Assembly (NCBI RefSeq): GCF_001443045.1 | Contig: NZ_LKPJ01000015.1 | Location: forward strand, 135,916-199,915 | Direction: 5' to 3' | Length of the DNA: 64,000 nucleotides | DNA from: Burkholderia ambifaria | GTDB lineage: Bacteria > Pseudomonadota > Gammaproteobacteria > Burkholderiales > Burkholderiaceae | Shown: one piece after another, positions 24,483 to 33,222 of the stretch | Layout of the letters: each line of letters opens with the position of its first letter | Position numbering within the stretch: the first letter of the stretch is position 1 | The notes under the pieces: model-generated | Database searches by the model: none | Told to the model about the DNA's origin: nothing | The model's input: the letters and a program-made list of their open reading frames with translations, nothing else | Program-made: the position numbers and the translations under genes

Positions 24483-25187
24483 CCGCGCAAGCGCCCTTCT
24501 CCAGGCACAGCAGCAACACGCACGGCTCGCGGCGTTCTCGCCGCGAGCCGTTTTTCATTGGACACTCCCGCCGCCCGTACTGAACCGCGTGAAGGCCGCT
24601 CCCCTCGGCCTCAAGCGTTTCGCGCGCACGTTCGACGTAGGCAAGCTGCTGCGCATCGGGCACGTGCACGCATGCGCGGAGCGGATCGCTCGCATCGCAC
24701 GCGCAACCGCCGCCATCCGTTGCAATCCACGGCGCGAGTTCGTGCAGCACGACGCCTGCGGGGAAGTCGAAACGGAATGGGGTGCGTCGCTACAGCGGCA
24801 ACGCGATGCGATGGCGCAGGCACGCGACTCGCGTCGCGCCCGCATCCGGCGAAAGGCAGGAAAGCGGCGGTCCGGCCGGGCCCTCGGATAGGCGTCTCAT
24901 GTAATTGGTCTCCGTACGTACGCTTGATTCGTTATCGTGATGCGTCGTTTGTCGAAACTATGATCGGACGATACGCACAAGTAAATGGATGCAGAGTTCC
25001 AAACGCGCCGAACCGCGCGATCCTCGTGCATGCAGGGTGTTTGACAGTTTTTCAAACACCCTTCAACTTACCTGCTCAGACAAATACACGGGCTGTGCAA
25101 CGCGCGCTTGAAGGCGGCGCTCATCCCGCGCGATGCCCGGCGTGCGGGCCTTCGGCCGCCCGCATGCATGCATGCTGCGGCGCATCC
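24483..25187. other. 705-bp intergenic region after betA
   Basis: It begins with the bet terminator. The rest has no gene that I can support. A minus-strand frame around 24560-24800 reads protein-like for about 75 codons (for example PAGVVLHELAPWIATDGGG) but has no start with a ribosome-binding site and runs into the terminator hairpin, so it may be the trace of a lost gene. Confidence 0.5.
24523..24556 (+). terminator. Rho-independent terminator of betIBA
   Basis: A perfect 12-bp stem (CGGCTCGCGGCG / CGCCGCGAGCCG) closes on a TTCT loop and is followed directly by five T residues, 41 bp after the betA stop. Confidence 0.92.
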
Positions 25188-25484
25188 TTATACGTCGATG
25201 ATCGCGAGCGTGCCGTGGCTGCCGGGCAGCACCGCATGGCGCGTGCCGGCGACCGCGAGATACATCTGCCCGGCCTCGACCACGACCGTCTGCGCTTCGA
25301 CCTCGAGCATCAGCCGGCCGTCGAGCACCAGCAGCCCCTCGTTGTACTCGTGCACTTCCGCTTCGTACGGCTGCGCGTCCATGCGCAGCACCTTGATCCG
25401 GGCCGGCCCGACCTCGCCGACGATCGTGGATTTCCACGCGACGGCCTGGGCCGCCGCGACGGACTTGAAATCGACCAAAGACAT
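25188..25484 (-). CDS. Small cupin-domain protein
   Basis: The product has 98 residues. A single-domain cupin is visible: EVHEYNEGLLVLDGRLML gives the first motif and AGQMYLAVAGTRHAVLPGS the second, with His and Glu in metal-ligand positions. No enzyme activity can be assigned; such short cupins bind small molecules or act as isomerases. The start MSLVDFKSV was chosen for the CCGGAG upstream; a longer in-frame extension is Arg-rich and unlikely. It is monocistronic and divergent from the ABC-2 exporter genes. Confidence 0.78.
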   Translation of the reverse strand: MSLVDFKSVAAAQAVAWKSTIVGEVGPARIKVLRMDAQPYEAEVHEYNEGLLVLDGRLMLEVEAQTVVVEAGQMYLAVAGTRHAVLPGSHGTLAIIDV

Positions 25485-25917
25485 GTGCACCGCTCCGGGA
25501 ACAGGAGAGGAACGCATTATCGCGAGCGCGGCGCGCGCCGTCCCGATACGGCGCGGCGGCGTTCGGGCAGCACAGTCGGCCCCGCCCCGCCCGTTCCGCT
25601 GCCGCCTGCACGGGCGATCGCCGTCCGACCGAGCGAAAACGACGCGCATTGTTCGCTTGATTCAAATAAAGCATCGTATTGTTGAATGACGCACGTGCAT
25701 TTCCCGCAAATCTCGCACGGACATCGCATGCCGTTGCCACCGAAATGCATTTCCATCTTCCGATTGCTAATATGGCGATCCTGCGATCCCGCACCACAAC
25801 GCCGTTCGACATGACGCCCGTTCGCCATGCCGCACCCGACACCGGCCGCTGCGCAGCGGCTGCACCGGGCATGCGCGGCGCACAGCGTCGGACCGACCGG
25901 CCGTGCCATCCGTGAGC
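25485..25917. promoter_or_regulatory. Divergent region between the cupin gene and the ABC exporter
   Basis: This 433-bp gap has no gene. Bases 25640-25800 are AT-rich and probably carry the promoters. A perfect 12-bp palindrome GAAATGCATTTC lies at 25742-25753, and a partial copy, TGCATTTCCC, at about 25696. These could be operators for an unknown regulator. Confidence 0.4.
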
Positions 25918-26862
25918 ATGCAACCGATCCTTTCCGTCTCCGACCTCTCCAAGACTTACGCGTCCGGCTTCCAGGCGCTGAAGCACGTAACCCTCGACAT
26001 CCGCCCGGGCGAGATCTTCGCGCTGCTCGGGCCGAACGGCGCGGGCAAGACCACGCTGATCGGCTCGATCTGCGGGATCGTCACGCCGACCCAAGGCCGC
26101 GTGACGGTCGGCGGCCACGACATCCGCGATCAATACCGCGCGGCGCGCGAAATGATCGGCCTCGTGCCGCAGGAACTGACGACCGACGCGTTCGAAACCG
26201 TCTGGGCGACCGTGTCGTTCAGCCGCGGCCTGTTCGGCAAGGCGCCCGATCCCGCGTACATCGAGAAGACGCTGAAAGCGCTGTCGCTATGGGACAAGCG
26301 CGACAACAAGCTGATGACGCTGTCGGGCGGCATGAAGCGCCGCGTGATGATCGCGAAGGCGCTGTCGCACGAGCCGCGCATCCTGTTCCTCGACGAACCG
26401 ACGGCCGGCGTCGACGTCGAGCTGCGTCGCGATATGTGGAAGCTGGTCGACTCGCTGCGCGAAAGCGGCGTGACGATCCTGCTGACCACGCACTACATCG
26501 AGGAAGCGGAGGAAATGGCCGACCGGATCGGCATCATCCTCGGCGGCGAACTCGTGCTCGTCGAAGAAAAGCGCGAGCTGATGCGCAAGCTCGGCAAGAA
26601 GCAGCTGACCGTGCAGCTCGAGCATCCGCTCACGACCGTGCCAGCCGACCTCGCCGCGTTCGGGCTCGAACGCGCGGACGACGGCGCCGCGCTCGTCTAC
26701 ACCTACGACTCGCAGCGCGACGACGCGAGCATCGCGAAGCTGATCAACGCGCTCGGCACGGCCGGCATCGGCTTTCGCGACCTGCATACGACGCAGAGCT
26801 CGCTCGAGGATATTTTCGTCAGCCTGATCGACAACCGCCGCAACGGCGCACAAGGGGCGTAA
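25918..26862 (+). CDS. ABC-2 type exporter, ATP-binding subunit
   Basis: The product has 314 residues. It has one nucleotide-binding domain with Walker A GPNGAGKTT, signature LSGGMKRR and Walker B ILFLDEPTAGVD, then a C-terminal extension of about 90 residues as in NodI/YadG-like drug or lipid exporters. The ATG start (MQPILSVSDL) is preferred; two in-frame GTG codons lie 6 and 15 bp upstream and no start has a clear Shine-Dalgarno. The permease begins 5 bp after the stop. The substrate is unknown. Confidence 0.9.
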   Translation: MQPILSVSDLSKTYASGFQALKHVTLDIRPGEIFALLGPNGAGKTTLIGSICGIVTPTQGRVTVGGHDIRDQYRAAREMIGLVPQELTTDAFETVWATVSFSRGLFGKAPDPAYIEKTLKALSLWDKRDNKLMTLSGGMKRRVMIAKALSHEPRILFLDEPTAGVDVELRRDMWKLVDSLRESGVTILLTTHYIEEAEEMADRIGIILGGELVLVEEKRELMRKLGKKQLTVQLEHPLTTVPADLAAFGLERADDGAALVYTYDSQRDDASIAKLINALGTAGIGFRDLHTTQSSLEDIFVSLIDNRRNGAQGA

Positions 26863-26867
26863 CGCAC

Positions 26868-27638
26868 ATGGCGAACTGGAATTTCCACGGCATCCGCGCG
26901 ATCTACCGCGCCGAAATGGCCCGCACGCGCCGCACGCTGATGCAGAGCATCATCGCGCCGGTGATCTCGACGTCGCTGTACTTCGTCGTGTTCGGCTCGG
27001 CGATCGGCTCGCGTATCAGCGACGTGAACGGGATCGGCTACGGATCGTTCATCGTGCCCGGCCTCGTGATGTTGTCGCTGCTGTCGCAGAGCATCTCGAA
27101 CGCGTCGTTCGGCATCTACTTCCCGCGCTTCACGGGCACCATCTACGAGATCCTGTCCGCGCCCGTGTCGTACTGGGAGATCGTGATCGCGTATGTGGGT
27201 GCGGCCGCGTCGAAGTCGCTGCTGCTCGGGCTGATCATCCTCGCCACGGCCGGCCTGTTCGTGCCGCTGCACATCCTGCATCCGTTCTGGATGGTGCTGT
27301 TCCTCGTGCTGACGTCGATCACCTTCAGCCTGTTCGGCTTCGTGATCGGCATCTGGGCCGACAGCTTCGAGAAACTGCAGCTCGTGCCGCTCCTGATCAT
27401 CACGCCGCTCACGTTCCTCGGCGGCAGCTTCTATTCGGTCGACATGCTGCCGCCCGCGTGGCGCATCGTCACGCTGTTCAACCCGATCGTCTACCTGATC
27501 AGCGGCTTCCGCTGGTCGTTCTACGGGCTGGCCGACGTGCACGTGTGGATCAGCCTCGCGGCGACCTCGCTGTTCCTCGCGATCCTGCTCGCGATCGTCG
27601 CGTGGATGTTCCGCACCGGCTACAAGCTGAAGAACTGA
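26868..27638 (+). CDS. ABC-2 type exporter, permease subunit
   Basis: The product has 256 residues with six expected membrane helices. The ABC-2 permease pattern is clear: an N-terminal cytoplasmic stretch with RAEMARTRRTLMQSIIAPV, the middle EILSAPVSYWEIVIAYVGAA coupling segment and a late LTFLGGSFYSVDMLPPAWR, typical of NodJ/YadH proteins. It forms a transporter with the ATPase encoded just upstream. No terminator was evident in the 168 bp that follow. Confidence 0.9.
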   Translation: MANWNFHGIRAIYRAEMARTRRTLMQSIIAPVISTSLYFVVFGSAIGSRISDVNGIGYGSFIVPGLVMLSLLSQSISNASFGIYFPRFTGTIYEILSAPVSYWEIVIAYVGAAASKSLLLGLIILATAGLFVPLHILHPFWMVLFLVLTSITFSLFGFVIGIWADSFEKLQLVPLLIITPLTFLGGSFYSVDMLPPAWRIVTLFNPIVYLISGFRWSFYGLADVHVWISLAATSLFLAILLAIVAWMFRTGYKLKN

Positions 27639-27806
27639 CGCGGCACGCGCCACATACCCGGCACGCCGCTGCAACTTCGCGGTTCGCGCATCCGGAGCGA
27701 CGCTGCTAGACTGGATCGGAAGATCGACCGCCGCCGCCTGTCGCATCGCAACCCGCGGTGCGCGGGCGGCGCGGCTCCGGCCCCCTTCCCTGCGCGAGGA
27801 TCCCCG

Positions 27807-28511
27807 ATGAGCGCCCCTCGAATCGACGCCGTCCGCGACGGCCTGTTTCGCGCCACGACTTACGTCGACACGCTGAACCTGTGCTTCAGCCAGTTCTTCG
27901 TACGATCGCGGCACGGCGACGTGCTGTGCGTCGAAACGGGCACCCGTTCCAATTTCACGCAACTGAGCGCGGCGCTCGACGCCGTCGGCATCGCGCCGTC
28001 GATGGTCAGCAGCGTGATCGTCCCGCACTTCGAGGCCGATGAAATGGGCGCGCTCCCCGACTTCCTCGCGGCCAACCCGGCGCTCGTCGCGTACGGACAT
28101 CCGATGTGTACATGGGGGCTTGCCGACGTATTCGGCGTGCGCGCGATTCCGCTGAAGGATGGTGAGCCGACGACGCTATCGGGCATCGACGTCGTGCCGG
28201 TCTTCACGAAGCACGTGCATCAGTGGGATGCGCTCGTCGTGTATCTGCCGGCGTACAAGGCGCTGCTGTCGTCGGACATCCTGATGCGCTTCGGCAGGGA
28301 GGACACCGACGACCCGCTGCCCGCGATCCTCGATGCAATCACGCGCTCGGACTACCTGCCGTCGCTCGCGCACCTGGCGAGCGCGCTGCGCCGCATCCAG
28401 GCGCTCGATATCGACATCATCCTGCCGATGCACGGCCCGGCAATCACGCACGACATTCCACGCGTGATTGCCGGTGTGATCGCACATTGCGAGACTGCCG
28501 CAGCAGCGTAG
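27807..28511 (+). CDS. MBL-fold protein of the flavodiiron/ODP type
   Basis: The product has 234 residues. It resembles the beta-lactamase-like oxygen-binding di-iron domain found in flavodiiron proteins and ODP sensors, without a flavodoxin domain. The metal motif reads HFEADEMGAL (His-x-Glu-x-Asp), followed by YGHPMCTWG, a later HVHQWDALVVY and the C-terminal LPMHGPAI His. The usual second His after HxExD is replaced by Glu. Free-standing ODP-like proteins may bind or sense oxygen or nitric oxide; no partner is next to it. GAGGA upstream supports the ATG. Confidence 0.75.
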   Translation: MSAPRIDAVRDGLFRATTYVDTLNLCFSQFFVRSRHGDVLCVETGTRSNFTQLSAALDAVGIAPSMVSSVIVPHFEADEMGALPDFLAANPALVAYGHPMCTWGLADVFGVRAIPLKDGEPTTLSGIDVVPVFTKHVHQWDALVVYLPAYKALLSSDILMRFGREDTDDPLPAILDAITRSDYLPSLAHLASALRRIQALDIDIILPMHGPAITHDIPRVIAGVIAHCETAAAA

Positions 28512-28545
28512 CGCTCGCGCGCCCGCGTACGGCCGGCGGCGCCGG

Positions 28546-28776
28546 TCAGGCGCCGGTTACGACGAATTCGGCGGCCGCCTTGTTCTGGATCGCGGCCATC
28601 ACCGCCAGCTCGCGCTTGCTGCGCGGCTCGCCGGACACGACGCCCGTCGCATGCTTGGCCTTCGCGCCCAGCGGAAAGAACACGAACGATGCGCCGGCCG
28701 GCGCATCGGGCTCGGCCCGCAGGCGTTTGTTCAGGATCTTCAGGTACTTTTTCTTCGAGACTTCCTTCGTTGCCAT
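28546..28776 (-). CDS. Small conserved hypothetical protein
   Basis: The product has 76 residues and is very basic at the start (MATKEVSKKKYLKILNKRLR), then neutral with a FVFFPLGAKAKHATG core. It has no signal peptide or metal motif. GGAGGGCGCC directly before the ATG is a near-ideal ribosome-binding site, the main reason to call it a gene. I do not recognise the family. It is convergent with the MBL-fold gene and divergent from the histidine kinase gene. Confidence 0.7.
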   Translation of the reverse strand: MATKEVSKKKYLKILNKRLRAEPDAPAGASFVFFPLGAKAKHATGVVSGEPRSKRELAVMAAIQNKAAAEFVVTGA

Positions 28777-28928
28777 GGCGCCCTCCGCATGAACGTGGTG
28801 CTGGTCAGCATACCAGTTTTGACCTGCGGTTCCGGCGCGCCGCCGCGCGATTGATCTGCACTAGAATGGATCGGCTGACGCGCTCGCCGCGTCAGGCCGC
28901 GGCCGCATGTCCTTGACGGAGCGCTTCC

Positions 28929-30698
28929 ATGCATGTCGAGCTGTTCGCGCAGCACCACGATTGCCCTGGCTGGGAAGGTGAAATGGCCCGGCGGGTCGCC
29001 GCCTTCGACTGGTCGGCAACCGGGCTCGGCCCGCTCGACGGCTGGTCGGCGAGCCTCGTCGCTGCCGTGCGCACCGTGCTCGCGTCGCCGCTGCCGCTGG
29101 TGATGCTGTGGGGCGAGCCCGGCTACATGATCTACAACGACACGTATGCCGGGTTCGCCGGCGGACGCCACCCCTACCTGCTCGGCCAGCCGATCGAGCT
29201 CGGCTGGCCCGAGGTCGCCGAGTTCAACCGCAACGTGATGAACACCTGCCTCGCGGGCGGCACGCTGTCGTATCGCGACAAGGAACTCGTGCTGCTGCGC
29301 AGCGGCCGCCCCGAAGACGTGTGGATGGACCTGCACTACAGCCCGATACCCGACGATGACGGCGCACCGGGCGGGGTGCTCGCCGTCGTGATCGAGACGA
29401 CCGAACGCGTGCTCGCCAGGCGCCAGCGCGAACAGGCGGAAGTGGCGCTGCAGTCGTCCAACGATGCGCTGCGCCGCCTGACCGAAACGCTCGAGCAGCG
29501 CGTGGCCGATGCGGTCGCCGAGCGCGCGGCGATCGAGGAACAGTTGCGCCACGCGCAGAAGATGGAAGCGATCGGCAGCCTGACCGGCGGCATCGCGCAC
29601 GACTTCAACAACGTGCTGCAGGTGATCAGCGGCAACCTGCAGATTCTGGCCGTCGAACTCGGCGAGCGCGCGAGCGCGCAGCCGCGGATCGAAAGCGCGA
29701 ACAACGCGGTGCGGCGCGGCGCGCAACTGGCGTCGCACCTGCTGGCCTTCGCGCGACGCCAGCCGTTGTCGCCGACGGTGCTCAATCCGCGCCAGCTGAT
29801 CGACGGGATGAGCGAGATGCTGCGCCGCGCGCTCGGCGAAACCGTGCGAATCGTTCCTGCGCTGGCGCCCGACGTCGGCAACGTGCTTGCGGACCGGCAC
29901 CAGCTCGAAAATGCGCTGCTCAATCTCGCGATCAATGCGCGCGACGCAATGCGTGGCGGCGGCACGCTGACGATTGCCGCGTACAACGACGCACATCCCG
30001 AGCCGGCCGCCGGTGCTCGCCGCTCACCATTGCCGCCCGGCGAATACGTGACGTTCGAGATGACCGACACGGGCGCCGGCATGACGCCCGACGTGCTCGA
30101 GCGCGTGTTCGAACCGTTCTTCACGACCAAGCCGGACGGCGAAGGCACGGGGCTCGGGCTCAGCATGGTGTTCGGCTTCGTCAAGCAAAGCGGCGGCCAT
30201 ACGTCGGTCGACAGCGCGCCGGGCCAGGGCACCATCGTGCGGCTCACGTTCCCGCGCTGTCATGATGCGTACGCCGATGAGACGGCGCGCGCGCAGCAGC
30301 CCGATCCCGTGCGGGGCCGCGAAACCATCCTGGTCGTCGAAGACGACGCGGACGTCCGGCTGACCGTGGTCGACATGCTCGCGCAGCTCGGCTACAAGGT
30401 CCTCGCCGCGTCCGACGGCGAAGCCGCGCTGCGGATGCTCGACAGCGACACGCCGATCGACCTGCTGTTTACCGACGTGATCATGCCCGGCCGCATCAAG
30501 GGCGGCGAACTCGCGCGCCGCGCCGCGCAACGCACGCCGCCGTTGCCCGTGCTGTTCACGTCCGGCTACACGCGCGACGAGATCTTCCACTCCGGGCGGC
30601 TCGATCCCGGCGTCATGCTGCTCGGCAAGCCGTATCGCCGCGACGAACTCGCGACCCGGATCCGCAGCGTGCTCGACGCGCATGCCAAGGCGGCGTGA
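28929..30698 (+). CDS. Hybrid sensor histidine kinase (PAS, HisKA, HATPase, receiver)
   Basis: The product has 589 residues and is cytoplasmic with no membrane helices. Residues about 20-160 form a PAS-like sensor (PLVMLWGEPGYMIYNDTYAGFAG). A coiled-coil linker follows (about 165-215). The dimerisation box with the phospho-His is SLTGGIAHDFNNVLQVI; the ATPase boxes are LLNLAINARDAM, DTGAGMTPDVLERVFEPFF and GTGLGLSMVFG. The C-terminal receiver (about 465-585) has the acidic pocket VVEDDADV, phospho-Asp in LLFTDVIMPG and the conserved Lys in LLGKPYRRDEL. It resembles the soluble blue-light/PAS hybrid kinases common in alpha- and beta-proteobacteria, though no LOV Cys is evident. No partner regulator lies next to it. 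Confidence 0.9.
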   Translation: MHVELFAQHHDCPGWEGEMARRVAAFDWSATGLGPLDGWSASLVAAVRTVLASPLPLVMLWGEPGYMIYNDTYAGFAGGRHPYLLGQPIELGWPEVAEFNRNVMNTCLAGGTLSYRDKELVLLRSGRPEDVWMDLHYSPIPDDDGAPGGVLAVVIETTERVLARRQREQAEVALQSSNDALRRLTETLEQRVADAVAERAAIEEQLRHAQKMEAIGSLTGGIAHDFNNVLQVISGNLQILAVELGERASAQPRIESANNAVRRGAQLASHLLAFARRQPLSPTVLNPRQLIDGMSEMLRRALGETVRIVPALAPDVGNVLADRHQLENALLNLAINARDAMRGGGTLTIAAYNDAHPEPAAGARRSPLPPGEYVTFEMTDTGAGMTPDVLERVFEPFFTTKPDGEGTGLGLSMVFGFVKQSGGHTSVDSAPGQGTIVRLTFPRCHDAYADETARAQQPDPVRGRETILVVEDDADVRLTVVDMLAQLGYKVLAASDGEAALRMLDSDTPIDLLFTDVIMPGRIKGGELARRAAQRTPPLPVLFTSGYTRDEIFHSGRLDPGVMLLGKPYRRDELATRIRSVLDAHAKAA

Positions 30699-30977
30699 GC
30701 GGCTGGCATCCTGGCCGACGCGCGGCCGATGCCGGCTACGACGCCAGCCGTCCAGCCGGAGTCTTTCCGGGCGTTCTGCCGCACGGACGACGTCGAACGT
30801 GCAGCGCTGCGCGCTACGACCGCCGCCTGCCCCGTCACCGGTCATCGGATTTTTTTGCGCGCGATGTCGATTCGCGCGATCGCCGCGCGTCGTAGTGTCG
30901 TAACCGACCGTTTTGTCTTGCCGGCCGCACGGCCGGCGACGGCGGACGTCCCCTTTCCCGTTCAAGGAGCAGCAACT

Positions 30978-31409
30978 ATGCGCGTCATGGTGATCGTCAA
31001 GGCAACGGCCTCTTCCGAATCGGGTGCGATGCCCGATACCGAACTGCTGGCCGCGATGGGCCAGTACAACGAGGAACTCGTGAAAGCCGGCGTGATGCTC
31101 GCCGGCGAAGGGCTCCATCCGAGTTCGCGCGGCAAGCGCGTGCATTTTTCCGGCAAGGACCGGACCGTCATCGACGGCCCGTTCGCCGAGACCAAGGAAC
31201 TGATCGCCGGCTACTGGCTGTGGCAGGTGAATTCGATGGAAGAAGCCGTCGAATGGGTCAAGCGCTGCCCGAATCCGATGCCGACCGAGTCGGACATCGA
31301 GATTCGCCAGATCTTCTCGCCCGAGGATTTCGGCGACGCATTCACGCCGGAGCTGCAGGAGCAGGAAGCGCGGCTGCGCACGGAGATGGACCGCAAGCAC
31401 AACGCATGA
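30978..31409 (+). CDS. YCII-related (DGPF) protein
   Basis: The product has 143 residues. It is a member of the DGPF/PhnB-like YCII family: MRVMVIVKATASSESG, then the name motif DGPFAETKELIAGYWL and a C-terminal Glu-rich helix. These proteins form ferredoxin-like dimers and are often encoded near ECF sigma factors, but none is here. Their biochemical role is unknown. AAGGAGCAGCAACT precedes the ATG. About 280 bp without a gene separate it from the kinase, and a very strong hairpin lies downstream before the next gene. Confidence 0.88.
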   Translation: MRVMVIVKATASSESGAMPDTELLAAMGQYNEELVKAGVMLAGEGLHPSSRGKRVHFSGKDRTVIDGPFAETKELIAGYWLWQVNSMEEAVEWVKRCPNPMPTESDIEIRQIFSPEDFGDAFTPELQEQEARLRTEMDRKHNA

Positions 31410-31493
31410 GCCGGCCGGGGCCGGGGCGCCGCCGCTGGATCGATGCGGGCGTCGCGGCCATGAATCCTCCGGACAATTCGATCGACGGGGATT

Positions 31494-31550
31494 GACGGCA
31501 CCTCGGCCAGTAACGTGTCGTTTTGACACGTTACTGGCCGAGGTGCTGTC
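31494..31550 (+). promoter_or_regulatory. 26-bp near-perfect inverted repeat covering the DinB-like gene's ribosome-binding site
   Basis: The two arms (31494-31519 and 31525-31550) pair over 26 bp with 25 Watson-Crick pairs and one G-T, around the loop GTTTT. The core is a perfect 21-bp stem (left arm begins CACCTCGGCCAGTAAC). The right arm contains GAGGTG, the only Shine-Dalgarno-like sequence for the ATG at 31554, so if transcribed the hairpin would hide it. No T-tract follows, so it is not a standard terminator. It could also act on DNA as an operator or cruciform. Confidence 0.8.
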
Positions 31551-31553
31551 GTC

Positions 31554-32360
31554 ATGCATTCCCGTTTCGACCGTTTTCGCGCGACGCCACTTGGCGCGCA
31601 ACTTGAAGCGCTGATCGCGCAGCCCGAGCGCTATGTCGAATTCGCGGCGCTGTCGCGTGTCGGCGTCGCCGCGATCGGCGCGATCCAGCACGAGATCGCA
31701 CGCAAGTTCCCCGAGATCGAAGCCGATACGACCGCCAGGCAGTTCTGCGGCGCGATGGTCGCCGACGTGATGCGCCGTCACGGGCACGACGTCGTGCAGG
31801 CGCGCGGCCGGATCGGCGGTGCGCTGTTCAGCTACGGTGCGGTATTCAGCGCGTATCCGCAGGTGCTGCCGTTCGCCGATGTCGTCGCCGCGCTGGCCGC
31901 GATGCCGGCCCGGATCGCTGCGTATGCCGCGCAGGTTCCTGCCGCGCTCGTCACGCGCCGCCCGGCCGGCACGGGCTTCTCGCTCGTCGAACATGCATGC
32001 CATCTGCGCGACCTCGATGCCGTGTTCGCCGAACGCATCGATGTCGTGCTCACACACGCGCTGCCGGTGATCGCGTCCGTCGACGGCACCGCGCTCGCCG
32101 CGCAGCGCGACTACCTCGCCCAGCCGCTCGACGGCGCCCTCGCCGCGTTCCGCACCGGACGCGCCGCGCTGTGCGCGACGGCGGCCGCGCTGCACCCGTC
32201 GGAACTCGCACGCTGCGGGCTGCGCGACGGCATCCGCCGGATGTCGCTCGACGAACTCGTGCGCGAACTGCTCGACCACGACCGCACGCACGTGCTCGAA
32301 CTCGACGAACTGCTCGCCGAACTCGAATTGCCCCCCATTGCTTCCTCGGCCGCCGAATGA
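31554..32360 (+). CDS. DinB-like domain protein with N-terminal extension
   Basis: The product has 268 residues. The C-terminal half (about 115-255) looks like a DinB/YfiT four-helix bundle, with metal-type His in GFSLVEHACHLRDLDAVFAERI and in ELLDHDRTHVLELDELL. The first 110 residues (RYVEFAALSRVGVAAIGAIQ...) do not belong to that fold and are unrecognised. DinB-like proteins include metal-dependent thiol transferases and stress proteins; the function here is unknown. The start codon lies 3 bp after a 26-bp hairpin that includes its ribosome-binding site. The stop overlaps the next start as ATGA, so the hydrolase gene is translated with it. Confidence 0.75.
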   Translation: MHSRFDRFRATPLGAQLEALIAQPERYVEFAALSRVGVAAIGAIQHEIARKFPEIEADTTARQFCGAMVADVMRRHGHDVVQARGRIGGALFSYGAVFSAYPQVLPFADVVAALAAMPARIAAYAAQVPAALVTRRPAGTGFSLVEHACHLRDLDAVFAERIDVVLTHALPVIASVDGTALAAQRDYLAQPLDGALAAFRTGRAALCATAAALHPSELARCGLRDGIRRMSLDELVRELLDHDRTHVLELDELLAELELPPIASSAAE

Positions 32361-33088
32361 ACGCACCCAACCCGCCCGTCGTCTTCGTCCACGGTTTCAT
32401 CGGCACGTTCGACGTGCCCGAATGGCCCGGTCCGCATCTCGCGCCCGACCTGCTCGGCTACGGCACCCATCGCGGCACGCCGTTCGACGCGATCACGCTC
32501 GCCGCGCAGGTCGAGCATGTCCGGCAGGTCGTCGACACGCATTGCGGCGCGCAGCCGGTCGACATCGTCGGTCACTCGGTCGGCGGCGCGATCGCGATGC
32601 TGTTCGCGCATGCGCATCCGGCGCGCGTGCGCCGGATCGTCAATGTCGAAGGCAACTTCACGCTCGACGATGCGTTCTGGTCGGCGTCGGTCGGCCGCCT
32701 GTCGCCCGCACAAGCCGACACGATGCTTGACGGCCTGCGCAGCGATCCGCCCGGCTGGCTGCGCGGCGCGATCGACGATCCGTCGCCGCGCCAGCTCGAC
32801 GACGCGCGCCGCTGGCTCGCGCATCAACCGGCATCGACGCTGCGCGCAATGGGACGCTCGGTCGTCGCGACGACCGGCGAACCCGGTTATCTGCAGGCGC
32901 TCGCCGACGTATTCGCGCGCCATCCGGTATGGCTCGTCGCGGGCGAACGCTCGCGCGCGGGCTGGCATGTGCCGGACTGGGCGCTCGCGCGCTGTGCCGG
33001 CTTCGAAACGATCGACGGCTGCGGGCACCTGATACCGGCCGAGCGGCCGGCGGCGTTCCGGGAGGCGCTCGCGCGCTGTCTCGGCTGA
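32357..33088 (+). CDS. Alpha/beta-hydrolase
   Basis: The product has 243 residues. The fold is clear: oxyanion segment VVFVHGFIGTFDVPEW, nucleophile elbow IVGHSVGGAIAML and C-terminal His in IDGCGHLIPAERPAAF. The substrate cannot be read from the sequence; size and short lid suggest a small ester or C-C bond hydrolase. It is translationally coupled (ATGA) to the DinB-like gene upstream, so the pair probably works together and shares the hairpin control. Confidence 0.88.
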   Translation: MNAPNPPVVFVHGFIGTFDVPEWPGPHLAPDLLGYGTHRGTPFDAITLAAQVEHVRQVVDTHCGAQPVDIVGHSVGGAIAMLFAHAHPARVRRIVNVEGNFTLDDAFWSASVGRLSPAQADTMLDGLRSDPPGWLRGAIDDPSPRQLDDARRWLAHQPASTLRAMGRSVVATTGEPGYLQALADVFARHPVWLVAGERSRAGWHVPDWALARCAGFETIDGCGHLIPAERPAAFREALARCLG

Positions 33089-33222
33089 GCGCGGAGCCGG
33101 CCCGGTCGCGCGCCGGCCACCTGACAACGCGTAGGATTCGCCGAAATTTGGCTGAAAGGCGCGGTTGCTAGAGTCGCCTGACAGGGTTTTCCCGATGCCC
33201 GACTGCCGAATGGAAACGACAC

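Noticed and set aside
24555..24804. Protein-like minus-strand frame after betA
   Set aside because: It reads sensibly for about 75 codons but has no supported start and continues through the terminator and antisense of betA; at most a gene remnant.
30920..30937. 8-bp stem GCCGGCCG / CGGCCGGC with a two-base loop before the YCII gene
   Set aside because: The loop is too short for a stable hairpin and such GC palindromes are frequent by chance in this DNA.
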